64,000 nt of DNA from Alcaligenes faecalis (GTDB lineage Bacteria; Pseudomonadota; Gammaproteobacteria; Burkholderiales; Burkholderiaceae_B). The notes below the pieces were generated by a model. That model was not told the DNA's origin. It saw nothing but the letters and a program-made list of their open reading frames with translations, and ran no database searches. The stretch covers positions 3,437,235 through 3,501,234 of the forward strand of contig NZ_CP031012.1 in NCBI RefSeq assembly GCF_009497775.1, given 5' to 3'. The position numbers were made by a program, and so were the translations under genes. Positions 25,222 through 34,966 of the stretch are shown here, piece by piece; position 1 is the stretch's first letter; every line of letters begins with the position of its first letter.

Positions 25222-26586
25222 ATGCACATACATATACTAGGAATTTGCGGCACATTCATGGGTGGTCTGGCCCTGATTGCCCGTTCGGCTGGCCATACGG
25301 TTACCGGTTGCGATGCCGGAGTCTACCCACCCATGAGCACGCAGCTGGAAGAACAAGGCATTGAGCTTATTGAAGGCTTTGGCGCGGAGCAAACCAGGCT
25401 GTCCCCTGATCTCTATATAGTGGGCAACGTGGTGACGCGCGGGAATCCTCTGATGGAAGCGATTCTGGATCAGGGTCTGCCTTACACATCCGGCCCGCAA
25501 TGGCTGGGCGAGAACATCCTGTACAAGCAGCACGTTCTGGCCGTGGCCGGCACGCACGGCAAAACCTCCACCAGCTCCATGCTGGGCTGGATTCTGGAAC
25601 AGGCCGATCTGTCCCCCAACTTCCTGATCGGTGGTGTGGCCCCCGGCCTGGGAGTCTCGGCCCGCTTCAATCCAGAACAATCCTTGTTTGTGATCGAGGC
25701 CGACGAGTACGACACCGCCTTTTTCGACAAGCGCTCCAAATTTGTTCACTACCGCCCTCGCACGGCCATCCTGAACAATCTGGAATACGATCACGCTGAT
25801 ATCTTCCCTGATCTGTACGCCATCCAGACCCAATTTCACCATCTGGTCCGTACCATCCCCTCCACCGGGCTGATTCTGCGTCCCACCCACACCCCTAGCC
25901 TGGACGAAACCCTGGCCCGAGGTTGCTGGACGCCGGTCGAACAGTTTGGCCCCGAAGGCGATTGGGACAGCAAGGCAATCAGCGCCACCTCTTTTGAAGT
26001 GATATTCGAAGGCCAGACCGAGGGCACCGTCCAATGGACACTGACAGGCGAGCACAATCGCCTGAACGCTCTGGCCGCAATCGCCGCAGCCCACCATGTG
26101 GGCGTAAAGCCCAAACAGGCTTGCGCGGCACTGAGCCAATTCGCCGGTATCAAGCGCCGCATGGAAGTGCGTGGCGTAGTCAATGACATTACCGTCTACG
26201 ACGATTTTGCCCACCACCCTACTGCCATTGCCACCACGCTAGCCGGTTTGCGCAGCCAGACAGGCAAAGCCACCCGAATTCTGGCCGTGCTGGAGCCGCG
26301 CTCCAACACCATGAAGCTGGGCGCCATGGCCGCCCGTCTGCCCGGCTCGCTGGAAGATGCCGACCTGGTGTTTTGCTACGGCGAGACCCAGGGCAAGCAC
26401 GCGCTGGGCTGGGATGCAGCCAAGGTCCTGGCTCCTTTAGGGGATCGCGCCACAGCGTGGAGTGATTTGGATAAAATGGTTCAGGCCATTGTTCAGGCCA
26501 GCCAGCCCGGCGATGCCATTGTCGTGATGAGTAACGGCAGCTTTGGCGGCATTCATCAGCGCCTGCTGGATCAACTGTCACGCTGA
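25222..26586 (+). CDS. mpl: UDP-N-acetylmuramate:L-alanyl-gamma-D-glutamyl-meso-diaminopimelate ligase
   Basis: This 454-residue Mur-ligase-family enzyme recycles the murein tripeptide by joining it to UDP-MurNAc. It begins MHIHILGICGTFMGGLALIAR and has the ATP-binding motif AGTHGKTSTSSMLGW, followed by FLIGGVAPGLGVSARF and EADEYDTAFFDKRSKFVHYRP, which separate Mpl from MurC. A GGAGG ribosome-binding site lies six bases before the ATG. It starts a long plus-strand series. Confidence 0.96.
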   Translation: MHIHILGICGTFMGGLALIARSAGHTVTGCDAGVYPPMSTQLEEQGIELIEGFGAEQTRLSPDLYIVGNVVTRGNPLMEAILDQGLPYTSGPQWLGENILYKQHVLAVAGTHGKTSTSSMLGWILEQADLSPNFLIGGVAPGLGVSARFNPEQSLFVIEADEYDTAFFDKRSKFVHYRPRTAILNNLEYDHADIFPDLYAIQTQFHHLVRTIPSTGLILRPTHTPSLDETLARGCWTPVEQFGPEGDWDSKAISATSFEVIFEGQTEGTVQWTLTGEHNRLNALAAIAAAHHVGVKPKQACAALSQFAGIKRRMEVRGVVNDITVYDDFAHHPTAIATTLAGLRSQTGKATRILAVLEPRSNTMKLGAMAARLPGSLEDADLVFCYGETQGKHALGWDAAKVLAPLGDRATAWSDLDKMVQAIVQASQPGDAIVVMSNGSFGGIHQRLLDQLSR

Positions 26587-26614
26587 CCCTCTTATCTATA
26601 TAGCAGGTGCCTCC

Positions 26615-27202
26615 ATGATCCTCTATCTACACGGCTTTCGTTCCTCGCCTTCGTCCTATAAAGCGCAGCGCCTGAAACAAACCATGCAGGACAGGGGCTT
26701 GCTGCACCTGTGGCGCTGCCCGCAGTTGCCCGCCAGCCCGGCCCAGGCCATTGCCATGTGCAAACGGATTGTGGATACGGAAATGCAGACAGGCATGAGC
26801 GCCGATCAATTATGTGTGATCGGCTCCTCTCTGGGCGGTTACTATGCCAGCCACCTGGCGCAGCACTATCACAGCCGCGCCGTGCTGCTTAACCCGGTGG
26901 TCTACGCAGGACGGGATCTGGCTACGCAGGTGGGCGAGCATGTCTGTTATCACTCGCCCGATCCGTTTCACTTCCTGCCCGACTATGTGGATGAGCTGAA
27001 CGACATTCACGTACCGCGCCCCAGCGATCCCCAGCACTTTTACCTGCTGGCCGCCAAAGGTGATGAGGTCCTGAACTGGCGCGAGATGGCGGACTGGTAC
27101 AAAGGCAGCCAGGGACACATTCTGGAAGGCGGAGATCACGGCCTGACCGACTTTGATCCCTGGGTCGACGAAATTTTGCGCTTTGCCCTGCAACAACCTT
27201 AA
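26615..27202 (+). CDS. YqiA-like esterase/alpha-beta hydrolase
   Basis: This 195-residue cytoplasmic esterase has the small alpha/beta hydrolase fold of the UPF0227/YqiA family. It begins ILYLHGFRSSPSSYKAQRL. The nucleophile elbow is IGSSLGGYYA, with LLNPVV following, and the C-terminal catalytic His is in EGGDHGLTDF. The substrate is unknown; E. coli YqiA hydrolyses acyl-CoA and short esters in vitro. Start at 26615 follows the family consensus. Confidence 0.87.
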   Translation: MILYLHGFRSSPSSYKAQRLKQTMQDRGLLHLWRCPQLPASPAQAIAMCKRIVDTEMQTGMSADQLCVIGSSLGGYYASHLAQHYHSRAVLLNPVVYAGRDLATQVGEHVCYHSPDPFHFLPDYVDELNDIHVPRPSDPQHFYLLAAKGDEVLNWREMADWYKGSQGHILEGGDHGLTDFDPWVDEILRFALQQP

Positions 27203-27243
27203 CTATCTTTACCGGATGGCCAGCACCATCCAGATGGAAAATC

Positions 27244-29133
27244 ATGTACGTCCTTTTTGAAGACAGCGGTAATTTCAAAGCAGAAAAAATATTTTCTGAC
27301 AGCGATACCACCATGCAGGTGGAATCCGCGTCTGGCAAACGCAGCAAAATAAAGAAAAACAGCGTTCTATTTACCTTCGAGCAGCCCGCCCCGGCAGAGC
27401 TGTTGGAAAAAGCTCAAGCGCTGGCCGAATCCCTGGATATCAATTTTTTGTGGGAATGCGCCCCCCAGGACGAATTTGAAGCGTCCACACTGGCACAGGA
27501 ATACTTCGGTCACGCGCCCAGCGCCATCGAAAAAACCGGCACCATCTTTGCCCTGCACAGTGCGCCCGCCTACTTTCACCGTCGTGGCAAAGGGCTGTAC
27601 CGCCCTGCTCCACCGGAAATCCTGCAAGCTGCCCTGGCCGCAATTGAAAAGAAACGCCTGCAGCAAGAGCAAATCCAGACCTGGGCCGAACAGATGATCA
27701 AAGGCGAATTGCCGCCCGAAGTCGCAGACAAAGCCGGCACCTTCCTGACCCAGCCCGACAAGAACACGCTGGAGTGGAAAGCCTTTGATCAGGCCCAGAA
27801 AGAACTGGGTGTCAGCACGGAAAAACTGCTGCTGTCGCTGGGTGCCTGGTCCAATCCGCTGACTTTGCATCAACATCGCTTTTTGGCGGCGCACTTCCCC
27901 AAAGGCACAGACTTTCCGGGCATTGCCCTGCAAAGCTGGGGCCAGGACCTGCCCGAGGCCAATGTCACCGCCTATTCGGTGGACGACGCCAATACGATTG
28001 AAATTGACGATGCCCTGTCCGTCCAGCACCCCGAACCGGGCCGCCTGCGTATCGGGGTTCACATTGCCGTGCCTTCGCTGGCCTTGGCACGTGGCAACGA
28101 GATCGACCAGATTGCTCGCAATCGCATGGCCACGGTGTACACACCGGGCTACAAGATCCCCATGCTGCCGCCCGAGCTGATCGCTCACTTTTCCCTGGAT
28201 CAAGGGAAAACTCGCCCTACCCTGTCGCTGTATGTAGATGCAGACGTCAGCACCGGCGAAATCCTGTCGCACCAGACTCGTCTGGAACGCATTACCGTAG
28301 CGGGCAACTTGCGCCAACACGAACTGGACCCGCTGATCAGCGAAGAAGCCCTGGCCGACGAAAACGCTGAGCTGCCTTATGCCGAATGGCTGCGCCCGCT
28401 GTGGAATTTCTCGCGCCAGCTGTCGGCCCAGCGTGAAGCCGTGCGTGGCAAACCGGAAAACAATAACCGTGTGGAATACAGCTTCGAGCTGGATGGCCCG
28501 CACGACGATCCAAATTCCATCATTCGTCTGGTGCCGCGCGTGCGTAATGCGCCGCTAAGCCTGCTGGTGGCTGAATACATGATTCTGGCCAATCAGCTGT
28601 GGGGCGGTTTGCTGGCCGAGCACAATGTGCCCGGCATTTATCGCTCCCAGCAGTTCATGCGTACGCGCATGTCCACCACGCCCGGCCCGCACGAATCCAT
28701 TGGTGTGCCGCAATACATCTGGTCCACCTCACCCCTGCGCCGTTATGTGGACCTGATCAATCAGGGCCAGATTCTGGCAGCTGCCGAGCACGGTATCTCC
28801 GCACGCCTGGCCGCCCCCTTCCAGCCCAAGGATGCGGACTTGTACGCCATTATTGGTGCCTTTGAATCGCAATACACTCAGTGGTCGGACTACCAGTCCT
28901 CTCTGGAGCGTTTCTGGTGCCTGCGCTGGCTGCAACAAAACGACATCAAGCAGGTCCAGGCCAGCTTCATCAAGGAAGATCTGGTACGCCTGACCAATGC
29001 GCCGCTGGTTCTGCACGTTCCCGGCCTGCCTGCGCTGGAACGCGGTCAGGAAGTGACGCTGGATCTGCTGTCCTTCGACGAACTGGCTTTGACGGTGGAA
29101 GCCCGTTTGCGCTCGGTCGCCACGGCTGACTGA
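27244..29133 (+). CDS. RNase II family 3'-5' exoribonuclease
   Basis: This 629-residue protein has a variable N-terminal region (about residues 1-240) and the RNB catalytic domain with SVDDANTIEIDDALSV (acidic metal ligands), IARNRMATVYTPGYKIPMLPPEL, and STSPLRRYVDLINQGQ near the C-terminal side. It degrades RNA from the 3' end. It differs from E. coli Rnb in having a shorter, atypical N-terminus, similar to a branch common in betaproteobacteria. It is followed after five bases by the TonB-like gene. Confidence 0.92.
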   Translation: MYVLFEDSGNFKAEKIFSDSDTTMQVESASGKRSKIKKNSVLFTFEQPAPAELLEKAQALAESLDINFLWECAPQDEFEASTLAQEYFGHAPSAIEKTGTIFALHSAPAYFHRRGKGLYRPAPPEILQAALAAIEKKRLQQEQIQTWAEQMIKGELPPEVADKAGTFLTQPDKNTLEWKAFDQAQKELGVSTEKLLLSLGAWSNPLTLHQHRFLAAHFPKGTDFPGIALQSWGQDLPEANVTAYSVDDANTIEIDDALSVQHPEPGRLRIGVHIAVPSLALARGNEIDQIARNRMATVYTPGYKIPMLPPELIAHFSLDQGKTRPTLSLYVDADVSTGEILSHQTRLERITVAGNLRQHELDPLISEEALADENAELPYAEWLRPLWNFSRQLSAQREAVRGKPENNNRVEYSFELDGPHDDPNSIIRLVPRVRNAPLSLLVAEYMILANQLWGGLLAEHNVPGIYRSQQFMRTRMSTTPGPHESIGVPQYIWSTSPLRRYVDLINQGQILAAAEHGISARLAAPFQPKDADLYAIIGAFESQYTQWSDYQSSLERFWCLRWLQQNDIKQVQASFIKEDLVRLTNAPLVLHVPGLPALERGQEVTLDLLSFDELALTVEARLRSVATAD

Positions 29134-29138
29134 CGACC

Positions 29139-30008
29139 ATGGCCAAGCTAGACCGCCGCCACGCGCCCAAAGACTATTTGTGGCTGGCGGTCGCCCTTTC
29201 GGCACTGATCCATCTTTTGCTGATCTTCTGGCCAACTCGCGCGCCCTCGCCCACACCGGCCAATAGTCTAGATGTGGCGCTGGTCAATTTCAGCACCGAC
29301 TCCACACCGTTAAGTCCCCAGCTCTTGGCGCAGCTGAATCTGGACGGTGGCGGAGAGCATCAGCACGGACAGGCCAGCAATCCTTTGCCGCTGACCGATC
29401 CCAATCTGCCTAATCAATTAGTGCTGGAAGCCTTGCGCGCCCGCCAGCAAAGCCTAGAAGCCGAACAACAGCGCCTGCTGGGCGAGCTGGAAAGCCAGGA
29501 CAAGGCACCTTTATCAACCCCCAGCTTTGAATATATTGGCGCGTCCATTGAGCCCGGCCCGGACGACCATGATCTGGACCCGCAAGTGCAAAATAGCCAA
29601 CTGGCGATTTTGCGCGAGCAGATTCGTGAACAGCAACGCCAGCCCCGCTACCACTACGTAGGCCCCAGCGCCAAAGCCAGCGATCAAGCCCAGTACCTGG
29701 ACCAGTGGCGTCAGAAAATTGAGCAGACTGGCACACGCCACTATCCCAAGCAGGATGGCGAGCAGCTGTACGGCCAGTTGCAAATGACGGTCTATATCCG
29801 ACGCGATGGCAGCCTGCTGCGTGCCCAGATTACTCAGCCTTCGGATCAGGCCACCTTGAATCTGGCTGCCCGCCGCATTGTGGAACTGGCCGCCCCCTTC
29901 GCCCCCCTGCCCGAACAAGTGGCTCCTGGCGCGGATGTGCTTGTCATTACCCGCACTTGGAGTTTTACGCATGACAGGCTCAGTATGCACAGCACGGATG
30001 CGCAATAA
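29139..30008 (+). CDS. TonB-like energy-transducer family protein
   Basis: This 289-residue protein has an N-terminal membrane anchor (YLWLAVALSALIHLLLIFWP, residues 14-33). A long periplasmic linker includes a Gln/Glu-rich helical stretch (ARQQSLEAEQQRLLGELE). The C-terminal TonB domain contains YGQLQMTVYIRRDGSLLRAQITQPSDQATLNLAARRIV. It probably spans the periplasm. No ExbB or ExbD genes are adjacent, so it may not be the main siderophore TonB. It follows the RNase II gene closely. Confidence 0.85.
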   Translation: MAKLDRRHAPKDYLWLAVALSALIHLLLIFWPTRAPSPTPANSLDVALVNFSTDSTPLSPQLLAQLNLDGGGEHQHGQASNPLPLTDPNLPNQLVLEALRARQQSLEAEQQRLLGELESQDKAPLSTPSFEYIGASIEPGPDDHDLDPQVQNSQLAILREQIREQQRQPRYHYVGPSAKASDQAQYLDQWRQKIEQTGTRHYPKQDGEQLYGQLQMTVYIRRDGSLLRAQITQPSDQATLNLAARRIVELAAPFAPLPEQVAPGADVLVITRTWSFTHDRLSMHSTDAQ

Positions 30009-30114
30009 GATCGTATTGTCCACAGCAAGCGCTGGTGAAAGCAGACCCTAGGGTAAAATATGCGTTTTCAGCCCTGGTGCTGACACCTCACAACAAGACA
30101 AGCATCGCTTAACC

Positions 30115-30966
30115 ATGCCCGACACGACTCCCGCCAAGCGCTACGGCGTTATTGGTCACCCTATCGAGCACAGCCGCTCCCCACAAATCCATACGCAGTT
30201 TGCCAGCCAGTTCAATCTGGCCCTGAGCTACGAGCGCATTCTGGCCCCACTGGATGGCTTCAACGCTACCGTGGAGGAGTTTTTCAAGGACGGCAGCGGC
30301 CTGAACGTCACCTTGCCCTTCAAGGAGCAGGCTTATGATCTGGTCGGCCCACGCTTGAGCCGTCGCGCTCGCATGGCCGGAGCTGTGAATACGCTGTGGC
30401 TGGAAGATGGGCAGTTGCATGGATGCAATACCGATGGCGTGGGCCTGTGCTCGGACCTGCTGCGTGTCGGCCACAACCCGGAAGGCAAGCGTATCCTGCT
30501 GATCGGTGCGGGGGGGGCCTCGCGTGGAGTAGTATTCCCCTTGCTGGAAGCCGGTTGCGAGGTACTGCACATCATCAATCGCACCAGCGCCAAAGCCTAC
30601 GACATCCGTGAACAGGTCGTTGCCCTGGACCCGGATGCCTCCCGCCGCCTGAGCGCGGGCGGTCTGGACGACCATTGTGGCGACTGGGACATTGTGATCA
30701 ATGCCACCTCGGCCAGCCTGAACCAGAATCTGCCCGAACTGCCGGACGCCCGTTACCGCAGCAACTCCCTGGCCTACGATATGTTCTACGCCAGCGAACC
30801 CACCGCCTTCATGCGCGCTGCCGAACAGGCCGGTGCCACTCATAGCAAAGATGGCTTGGGCATGCTGGTGGGCCAAGCAGCCGCCAGCTTTCAGATCTGG
30901 CACGGCGTAGAAGCCGATGTCGAACCCGTACTGGCCAAGCTGCGCCAGGACATCGGGCAAGTCTGA
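30115..30966 (+). CDS. aroE: Shikimate 5-dehydrogenase
   Basis: This 283-residue NADPH-dependent enzyme reduces 3-dehydroshikimate to shikimate. It has the substrate-binding YGVIGHPIEHSRSPQIH at the N-terminus, NVTLPFKEQAYDL with the catalytic lysine, GAVNTLW, and the cofactor motif LLIGAGGASRGVVFPLL, followed by NATSASL. A -10-like TAAAAT lies near 30055. The stop is one base before the mtgA start. Confidence 0.96.
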   Translation: MPDTTPAKRYGVIGHPIEHSRSPQIHTQFASQFNLALSYERILAPLDGFNATVEEFFKDGSGLNVTLPFKEQAYDLVGPRLSRRARMAGAVNTLWLEDGQLHGCNTDGVGLCSDLLRVGHNPEGKRILLIGAGGASRGVVFPLLEAGCEVLHIINRTSAKAYDIREQVVALDPDASRRLSAGGLDDHCGDWDIVINATSASLNQNLPELPDARYRSNSLAYDMFYASEPTAFMRAAEQAGATHSKDGLGMLVGQAAASFQIWHGVEADVEPVLAKLRQDIGQV

Positions 30967-30967
30967 C

Positions 30968-31687
30968 GTGCGTCGCCTTCTGGCCCATCCCTGGAAACTG
31001 GCTGGCCTGGCCGTTCTGGCCGTGGCCGCCGGTGTCCTGCTTTATCAGATCGCCCTGTTCCTGATGGTGCTCTGGTACAGCGTGGTGCCACCCCGCATGA
31101 CAACCTTCATGGCGGCCGAACAGGGCCAGTTGCGTAGCGCCGATGCGGATGCCGAACTACGCTATCAATGGGTGCCTTACGACAAGATCAGCGCCAATTT
31201 GAAGCGCGCAGTGATTGCCTCCGAAGACTCGAACTTCCTGAACCATTCCGGTGTCGAATGGGATGCCATTCGTAAAGCCTGGGAATACAACCGTCGCCAG
31301 TCGGAAAAAGGCTCTGCCCGCCGTCGCGGTGGTTCTACCATTTCCCAGCAACTGGCCAAGAATCTGTTTCTGTCGGAATCCCGCAGTTATTTGCGTAAGG
31401 GTCAGGAATTGATTCTGACCTATATGATTGAAACCGTCATGAGCAAGGAACGCATTCTGGAGCTGTACCTGAACGTAGCTCAATGGGGAGAAGGCGTTTT
31501 TGGCGCCCAGGCGGCGGCACGCCACTACTTCAAGATTGATGCCGCCCAGCTCAGCGCCATGCAGGCCGCCCGTCTGGCGGGCATGTTGCCCAACCCGGCC
31601 TACTATGACAAAAACCGTAACAGCCCCTATTTGCAATCGCGCACGCGCACCATCAGTCAACGTATGCGACAAGTCGCTATTCCCTGA
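30968..31687 (+). CDS. mtgA: Monofunctional biosynthetic peptidoglycan transglycosylase
   Basis: The product has 239 residues. An N-terminal membrane segment (LAGLAVLAVAAGVLLYQIALF) is followed by a GT51 domain with AVIASEDSNFLNHSGVEWDAI (catalytic Glu), RRGGSTISQQLAKNLFLS and YLNVAQWGEGVFGAQAAARHYF. It polymerises lipid II into glycan strands at the inner membrane. The GTG at 30968 is chosen because it is directly after the aroE stop and gives the usual short cytoplasmic tail. Confidence 0.94.
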   Translation: MRRLLAHPWKLAGLAVLAVAAGVLLYQIALFLMVLWYSVVPPRMTTFMAAEQGQLRSADADAELRYQWVPYDKISANLKRAVIASEDSNFLNHSGVEWDAIRKAWEYNRRQSEKGSARRRGGSTISQQLAKNLFLSESRSYLRKGQELILTYMIETVMSKERILELYLNVAQWGEGVFGAQAAARHYFKIDAAQLSAMQAARLAGMLPNPAYYDKNRNSPYLQSRTRTISQRMRQVAIP

Positions 31688-31740
31688 CTGCAATCCGCAT
31701 TTTTGTTAAGCTAGCCACGTCTTTCCTGGGCCCTATTTTC

Positions 31741-32901
31741 ATGCGCACCGCACGCCGCTATCTCGCTTCCGAAATTTATCGCTCCAGCGCCGTGGTGCTG
31801 ATTGCCTTGCTTGGCCTGTTTACCTTTTTCGCCCTGATTGAAGAGCTGGACAAGGTCGGTTCCAAATTCACCCTGATGAATCTGTTTTACATCCAGGCCC
31901 TGGAACTACCCACCCGTCTTTACGACCTGCTGCCCATTGGCCTGCTGATTGGGGCCACCCTGGCCCTGGCCAGTCTGGCCCAGCGCAATGAGCTGGTCAT
32001 TTTGCGCGCCTCGGGCGTCAGCGGCCTGCACATGATGCTGATGCTCTGGACCATTACCCTGCCCCTGGTAGGCGGTGCCTTTGTCCTGTCCGAGTACGTC
32101 ACCCCCATGGCGGAAATCAAATCCAGTGAGCAAGGCATGGCCTTGCTGGGCCGCTCCGGTGGTGGCCGTCTGGACAGTGGTTACTGGTTCAAGGAAAGCA
32201 ATGACAGTGGCGGGGTGCGCATCATCAATATTGCGAACCTGCAGGGCAATGGCAACGTAACGGATGTCAGCGTGTTCGACTTTTCCGACGGCCAGCGCTT
32301 GAGCTCCATGACACAAGCCCCCACCGGCCAGTTCCACAAGAACCAGCTGGATTTGCAGGACGTAACCGAAACCCATTTGAATGAGCAGTCCCACGAGGCT
32401 CTGGCGCAAGACAAGGCACCGGATCAGCCCTTGGTCCGCATTGAAAAACGCCCGGACCTGACACTGACCACCACCTTAACGCCAGACCGCCTGATTGCCC
32501 GAGTGGTCACGCCCGAACGCATGTCCATTCTGGATTTGAAGGACTACATTGGCTATCTGGACGCGAACAAGCTGCAAACCAAACGTCAGGTTGTGGCCCT
32601 GTGGCGCAAAGTCGCTTACCCCTTTACCTTGCTGGTCATGATTACCATTGCAGCGCCTATCGGCTTCATGCAGACCCGCCACGGCGGTGTGGGCACCAAG
32701 GTTTTTACCGGCATCTTGCTGGGCGTGGGCTTTTTCATGATCAACCAGTTGGCCCTGAACGTGGCCATGCTCAGTAATCTGGCCCCGTGGGTCACGGCTC
32801 TGGTTCCAAACCTGGTTGCCATGGCCTTGGCTTTGAGTGCTCTTATCATGATGGAAAACCGGCACAACCGGCGTCGTCGCAACTCCAGCACAACAAACTA
32901 A
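31741..32901 (+). CDS. lptG: LPS export ABC transporter permease LptG
   Basis: This 386-residue inner-membrane protein of the LptBFG complex extracts lipopolysaccharide for transport to the outer membrane. It begins MRTARRYLASEIYRSSAVVLIALLGLFTFFALIEEL, followed by LPTRLYDLLPIGLLIGATLAL and ASLAQRNELVILRASGVSG, the LptG coupling-helix signature. A periplasmic beta domain follows, then a C-terminal membrane part (TRHGGVGTKVFTGILLGVGFF). No lptF partner is adjacent; upstream is mtgA and downstream, three bases away, apaH. Confidence 0.95.
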   Translation: MRTARRYLASEIYRSSAVVLIALLGLFTFFALIEELDKVGSKFTLMNLFYIQALELPTRLYDLLPIGLLIGATLALASLAQRNELVILRASGVSGLHMMLMLWTITLPLVGGAFVLSEYVTPMAEIKSSEQGMALLGRSGGGRLDSGYWFKESNDSGGVRIINIANLQGNGNVTDVSVFDFSDGQRLSSMTQAPTGQFHKNQLDLQDVTETHLNEQSHEALAQDKAPDQPLVRIEKRPDLTLTTTLTPDRLIARVVTPERMSILDLKDYIGYLDANKLQTKRQVVALWRKVAYPFTLLVMITIAAPIGFMQTRHGGVGTKVFTGILLGVGFFMINQLALNVAMLSNLAPWVTALVPNLVAMALALSALIMMENRHNRRRRNSSTTN

Positions 32902-32904
32902 ATC

Positions 32905-33741
32905 ATGTCCTTAGCTACTTCCCCTGCCATCTGGGCGATTGGTGATATTCAAGGCTGCTGCCGCCCTCTGGACAGCTTGCTCAGCCATCCTGATGTCGCG
33001 GCCGACAGCCAGGCCAAGTTCTGGTTTGCGGGCGATCTGGTCAACCGCGGTCCCGATTCCCTAGGAGCGCTGCGCCTGATTCGCTCCCTGGGTGATCGCG
33101 CCGTCTGCGTGCTGGGCAACCACGACATCCACTGTCTGGCGGTTGCTGCCGGGGTACGCAAATCCGGCAAGCAGGATACCTTGCAGGAACTGCTGGCGGC
33201 GCCGGACGCGCAAGAGCTACTGGACTGGCTGCGACACCAGCCCCTGGCTCATTACGAGCATGGTCATTTGATGGTTCATGCTGGTGTGCATCCTGACTGG
33301 AGCCCGGAACAGACGCTGGAATACGCCCACGAGCTGGAAGCGCTGCTGCGTGCGGATGACTGGCAAGACAAGATTATTGAATTGTTCGGCAACAACCCGG
33401 ATCGCTGGGATGCCGGGCTGCAAGGCTATGACCGCCTGCGCGCCATTGTCAGCACCCTGACCCGCATGCGCATGTGCGATGTGAATGCTCGCATGGACTT
33501 CAAGCACAAGGGTGCGCCAGATACCGAATCGGGCTTGCTGCCCTGGTATGAATTACCGAATCGCGCCTGTGCCCAGGTACCTATTATTTTTGGTCATTGG
33601 TCTACGCTGGGCTTGCTGAACACGCCCACGGTGATCAGTCTGGATACCGGCTGCGTCTGGGGTCGTCAGCTTAGCGCTGTACGTCTGCAAGACCGGCATC
33701 TGGTTCAGATTCACTGCCCGGAAAGCAAGAAACCGGGCTAA
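32905..33741 (+). CDS. apaH: Diadenosine tetraphosphatase (symmetrical)
   Basis: This 278-residue metallophosphoesterase splits Ap4A into two ADP. The metal-site motifs are clear: GDIQGCCRPLDSLL, GDLVNRGPDSLGALR, LGNHDIH and MVHAGVHPDW, with HWSTLG near the C-terminus. It starts three bases after lptG, so it is probably in the same transcript. The stop is only five bases from that of convergent plsC, and no terminator is visible between them. Confidence 0.95.
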   Translation: MSLATSPAIWAIGDIQGCCRPLDSLLSHPDVAADSQAKFWFAGDLVNRGPDSLGALRLIRSLGDRAVCVLGNHDIHCLAVAAGVRKSGKQDTLQELLAAPDAQELLDWLRHQPLAHYEHGHLMVHAGVHPDWSPEQTLEYAHELEALLRADDWQDKIIELFGNNPDRWDAGLQGYDRLRAIVSTLTRMRMCDVNARMDFKHKGAPDTESGLLPWYELPNRACAQVPIIFGHWSTLGLLNTPTVISLDTGCVWGRQLSAVRLQDRHLVQIHCPESKKPG

Positions 33742-33746
33742 AGCCA

Positions 33747-34511
33747 TCAGGCCTCGACGGTGACAGCCTCGGGGCACACAACGGCACGAATCTGTTCACG
33801 GGCCATTTGTGCCGTTTGCGAACGCCCCCACTCCGTACAGGATTGCGCCGGCATCAGATCCAGGAAATGGCAGTGTACGGACACATGGCGGGCACTGAGC
33901 AGAACCCAGATATTGCCAACCAGAGACTGCTCGCCCACAAAGGCAAAGCGCTCACTGCGCTGGCCTTTCTGCTCAAACACCAGGGCCACCGGCTGAATAT
34001 CCACATTCAGGTTAATGGCTGTCTCAAACAGGCTGGCGTGGAAAGTCTGCACATCCAGACCTGTTGAAGTGGTGCCTTCAGGGAACAGACCTACGGCATC
34101 GCCCCGTTCAAAGCACACAGCCATTTGCTGGCTGACGACCTGAATGGCACGACGCTGTCCGCGCTCAATGAAAACGGTACCTGCACCCGCAACCAGCCAG
34201 CCAATCACTGGCCAGCGGCGAATATCGCTTTTTGCAATGAAAGAGGTACAGCGCACGCTGTTAAGGACAAAAATGTCCAACCAGGAAATGTGGTTGGACA
34301 CATAGAGCACGGAGCGGTCCTGAACGGCCTGACCATGCTGCAAAACACGCACGCCGCAGATCAGCATCAAGAGGCGCGACATGCGTAGCACCATGACGCG
34401 GCGTCCGCCTGGACGCAAGACCGGAAAAAGCAGACCGACGCTTAACAAGCCGACCACGATCCACACAATCAGAACGACAGCGCGCCAACTAAAACGAAAT
34501 AAACTAATCAA
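33747..34511 (-). CDS. plsC: 1-Acyl-sn-glycerol-3-phosphate acyltransferase
   Basis: This 254-residue membrane-associated acyltransferase makes phosphatidic acid. It has an N-terminal hydrophobic segment (VVLIVWIVVGLLSVGLLF), the catalytic NHISWLD (HX4D), the glycerol-phosphate-binding FPEGTTS motif and GAGTVFIERG. It is the last gene of a minus-strand run after rubredoxin, algH and ruvX. Confidence 0.93.
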   Translation of the reverse strand: MISLFRFSWRAVVLIVWIVVGLLSVGLLFPVLRPGGRRVMVLRMSRLLMLICGVRVLQHGQAVQDRSVLYVSNHISWLDIFVLNSVRCTSFIAKSDIRRWPVIGWLVAGAGTVFIERGQRRAIQVVSQQMAVCFERGDAVGLFPEGTTSTGLDVQTFHASLFETAINLNVDIQPVALVFEQKGQRSERFAFVGEQSLVGNIWVLLSARHVSVHCHFLDLMPAQSCTEWGRSQTAQMAREQIRAVVCPEAVTVEA

Positions 34512-34534
34512 AAGGCTGCAACCTTATAGAGGGC

Positions 34535-34966
34535 TCAGGCCTGTGGCAGGCTATCCAGATATCGCTGCAGGATCACGCAAGCTGCCATGGCATCATCATC
34601 GTCATTATTGCCCAGCAATTCTTGAGCCTCCATGCTGGAGCCCCGCTCATCGACCAGGTCTACTGCAACGCCATAGCGACCGTGCAGTTGGTTGGCAAAA
34701 CGCCGACACCGCAGCGAAGCATACTGCTCGCCGCCATCCAGGGTCAAAGGCAAACCTACCACGACGCGATCGGGCTGCCACTCCTTGAGCAAAGCCTCGA
34801 TAGCCGCAAAGCGCTGTTCCCGTGTAACGGGCCGCAAAATCGTATAAGGGCGAGCCTGGCGCGTCAAGGTGTTGCCCAGCGCCACGCCAATTTTTTTCAG
34901 GCCATAGTCAAAGGCCAGCAAGGTTTGCGCCGAGCTGACCGTTGACGGTGTTTCGTGTTCAGGCAT
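34535..34966 (-). CDS. ruvX: Putative pre-16S rRNA nuclease (YqgF/RuvX)
   Basis: This 143-residue protein has an RNase H-like fold. It contains LLAFDYGLKKIGVALGN (catalytic Asp), VVGLPLTLDGGEQYASLRCRRFANQL and VDLVDERGSSMEAQELL, and the C-terminal NDDDDAMAACVILQRYL. The family processes the 16S rRNA 5' end. The ATG at 34966 overlaps the algH stop by eight bases; an in-frame GTG four codons upstream is less likely. Confidence 0.93.
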   Translation of the reverse strand: MPEHETPSTVSSAQTLLAFDYGLKKIGVALGNTLTRQARPYTILRPVTREQRFAAIEALLKEWQPDRVVVGLPLTLDGGEQYASLRCRRFANQLHGRYGVAVDLVDERGSSMEAQELLGNNDDDDAMAACVILQRYLDSLPQA

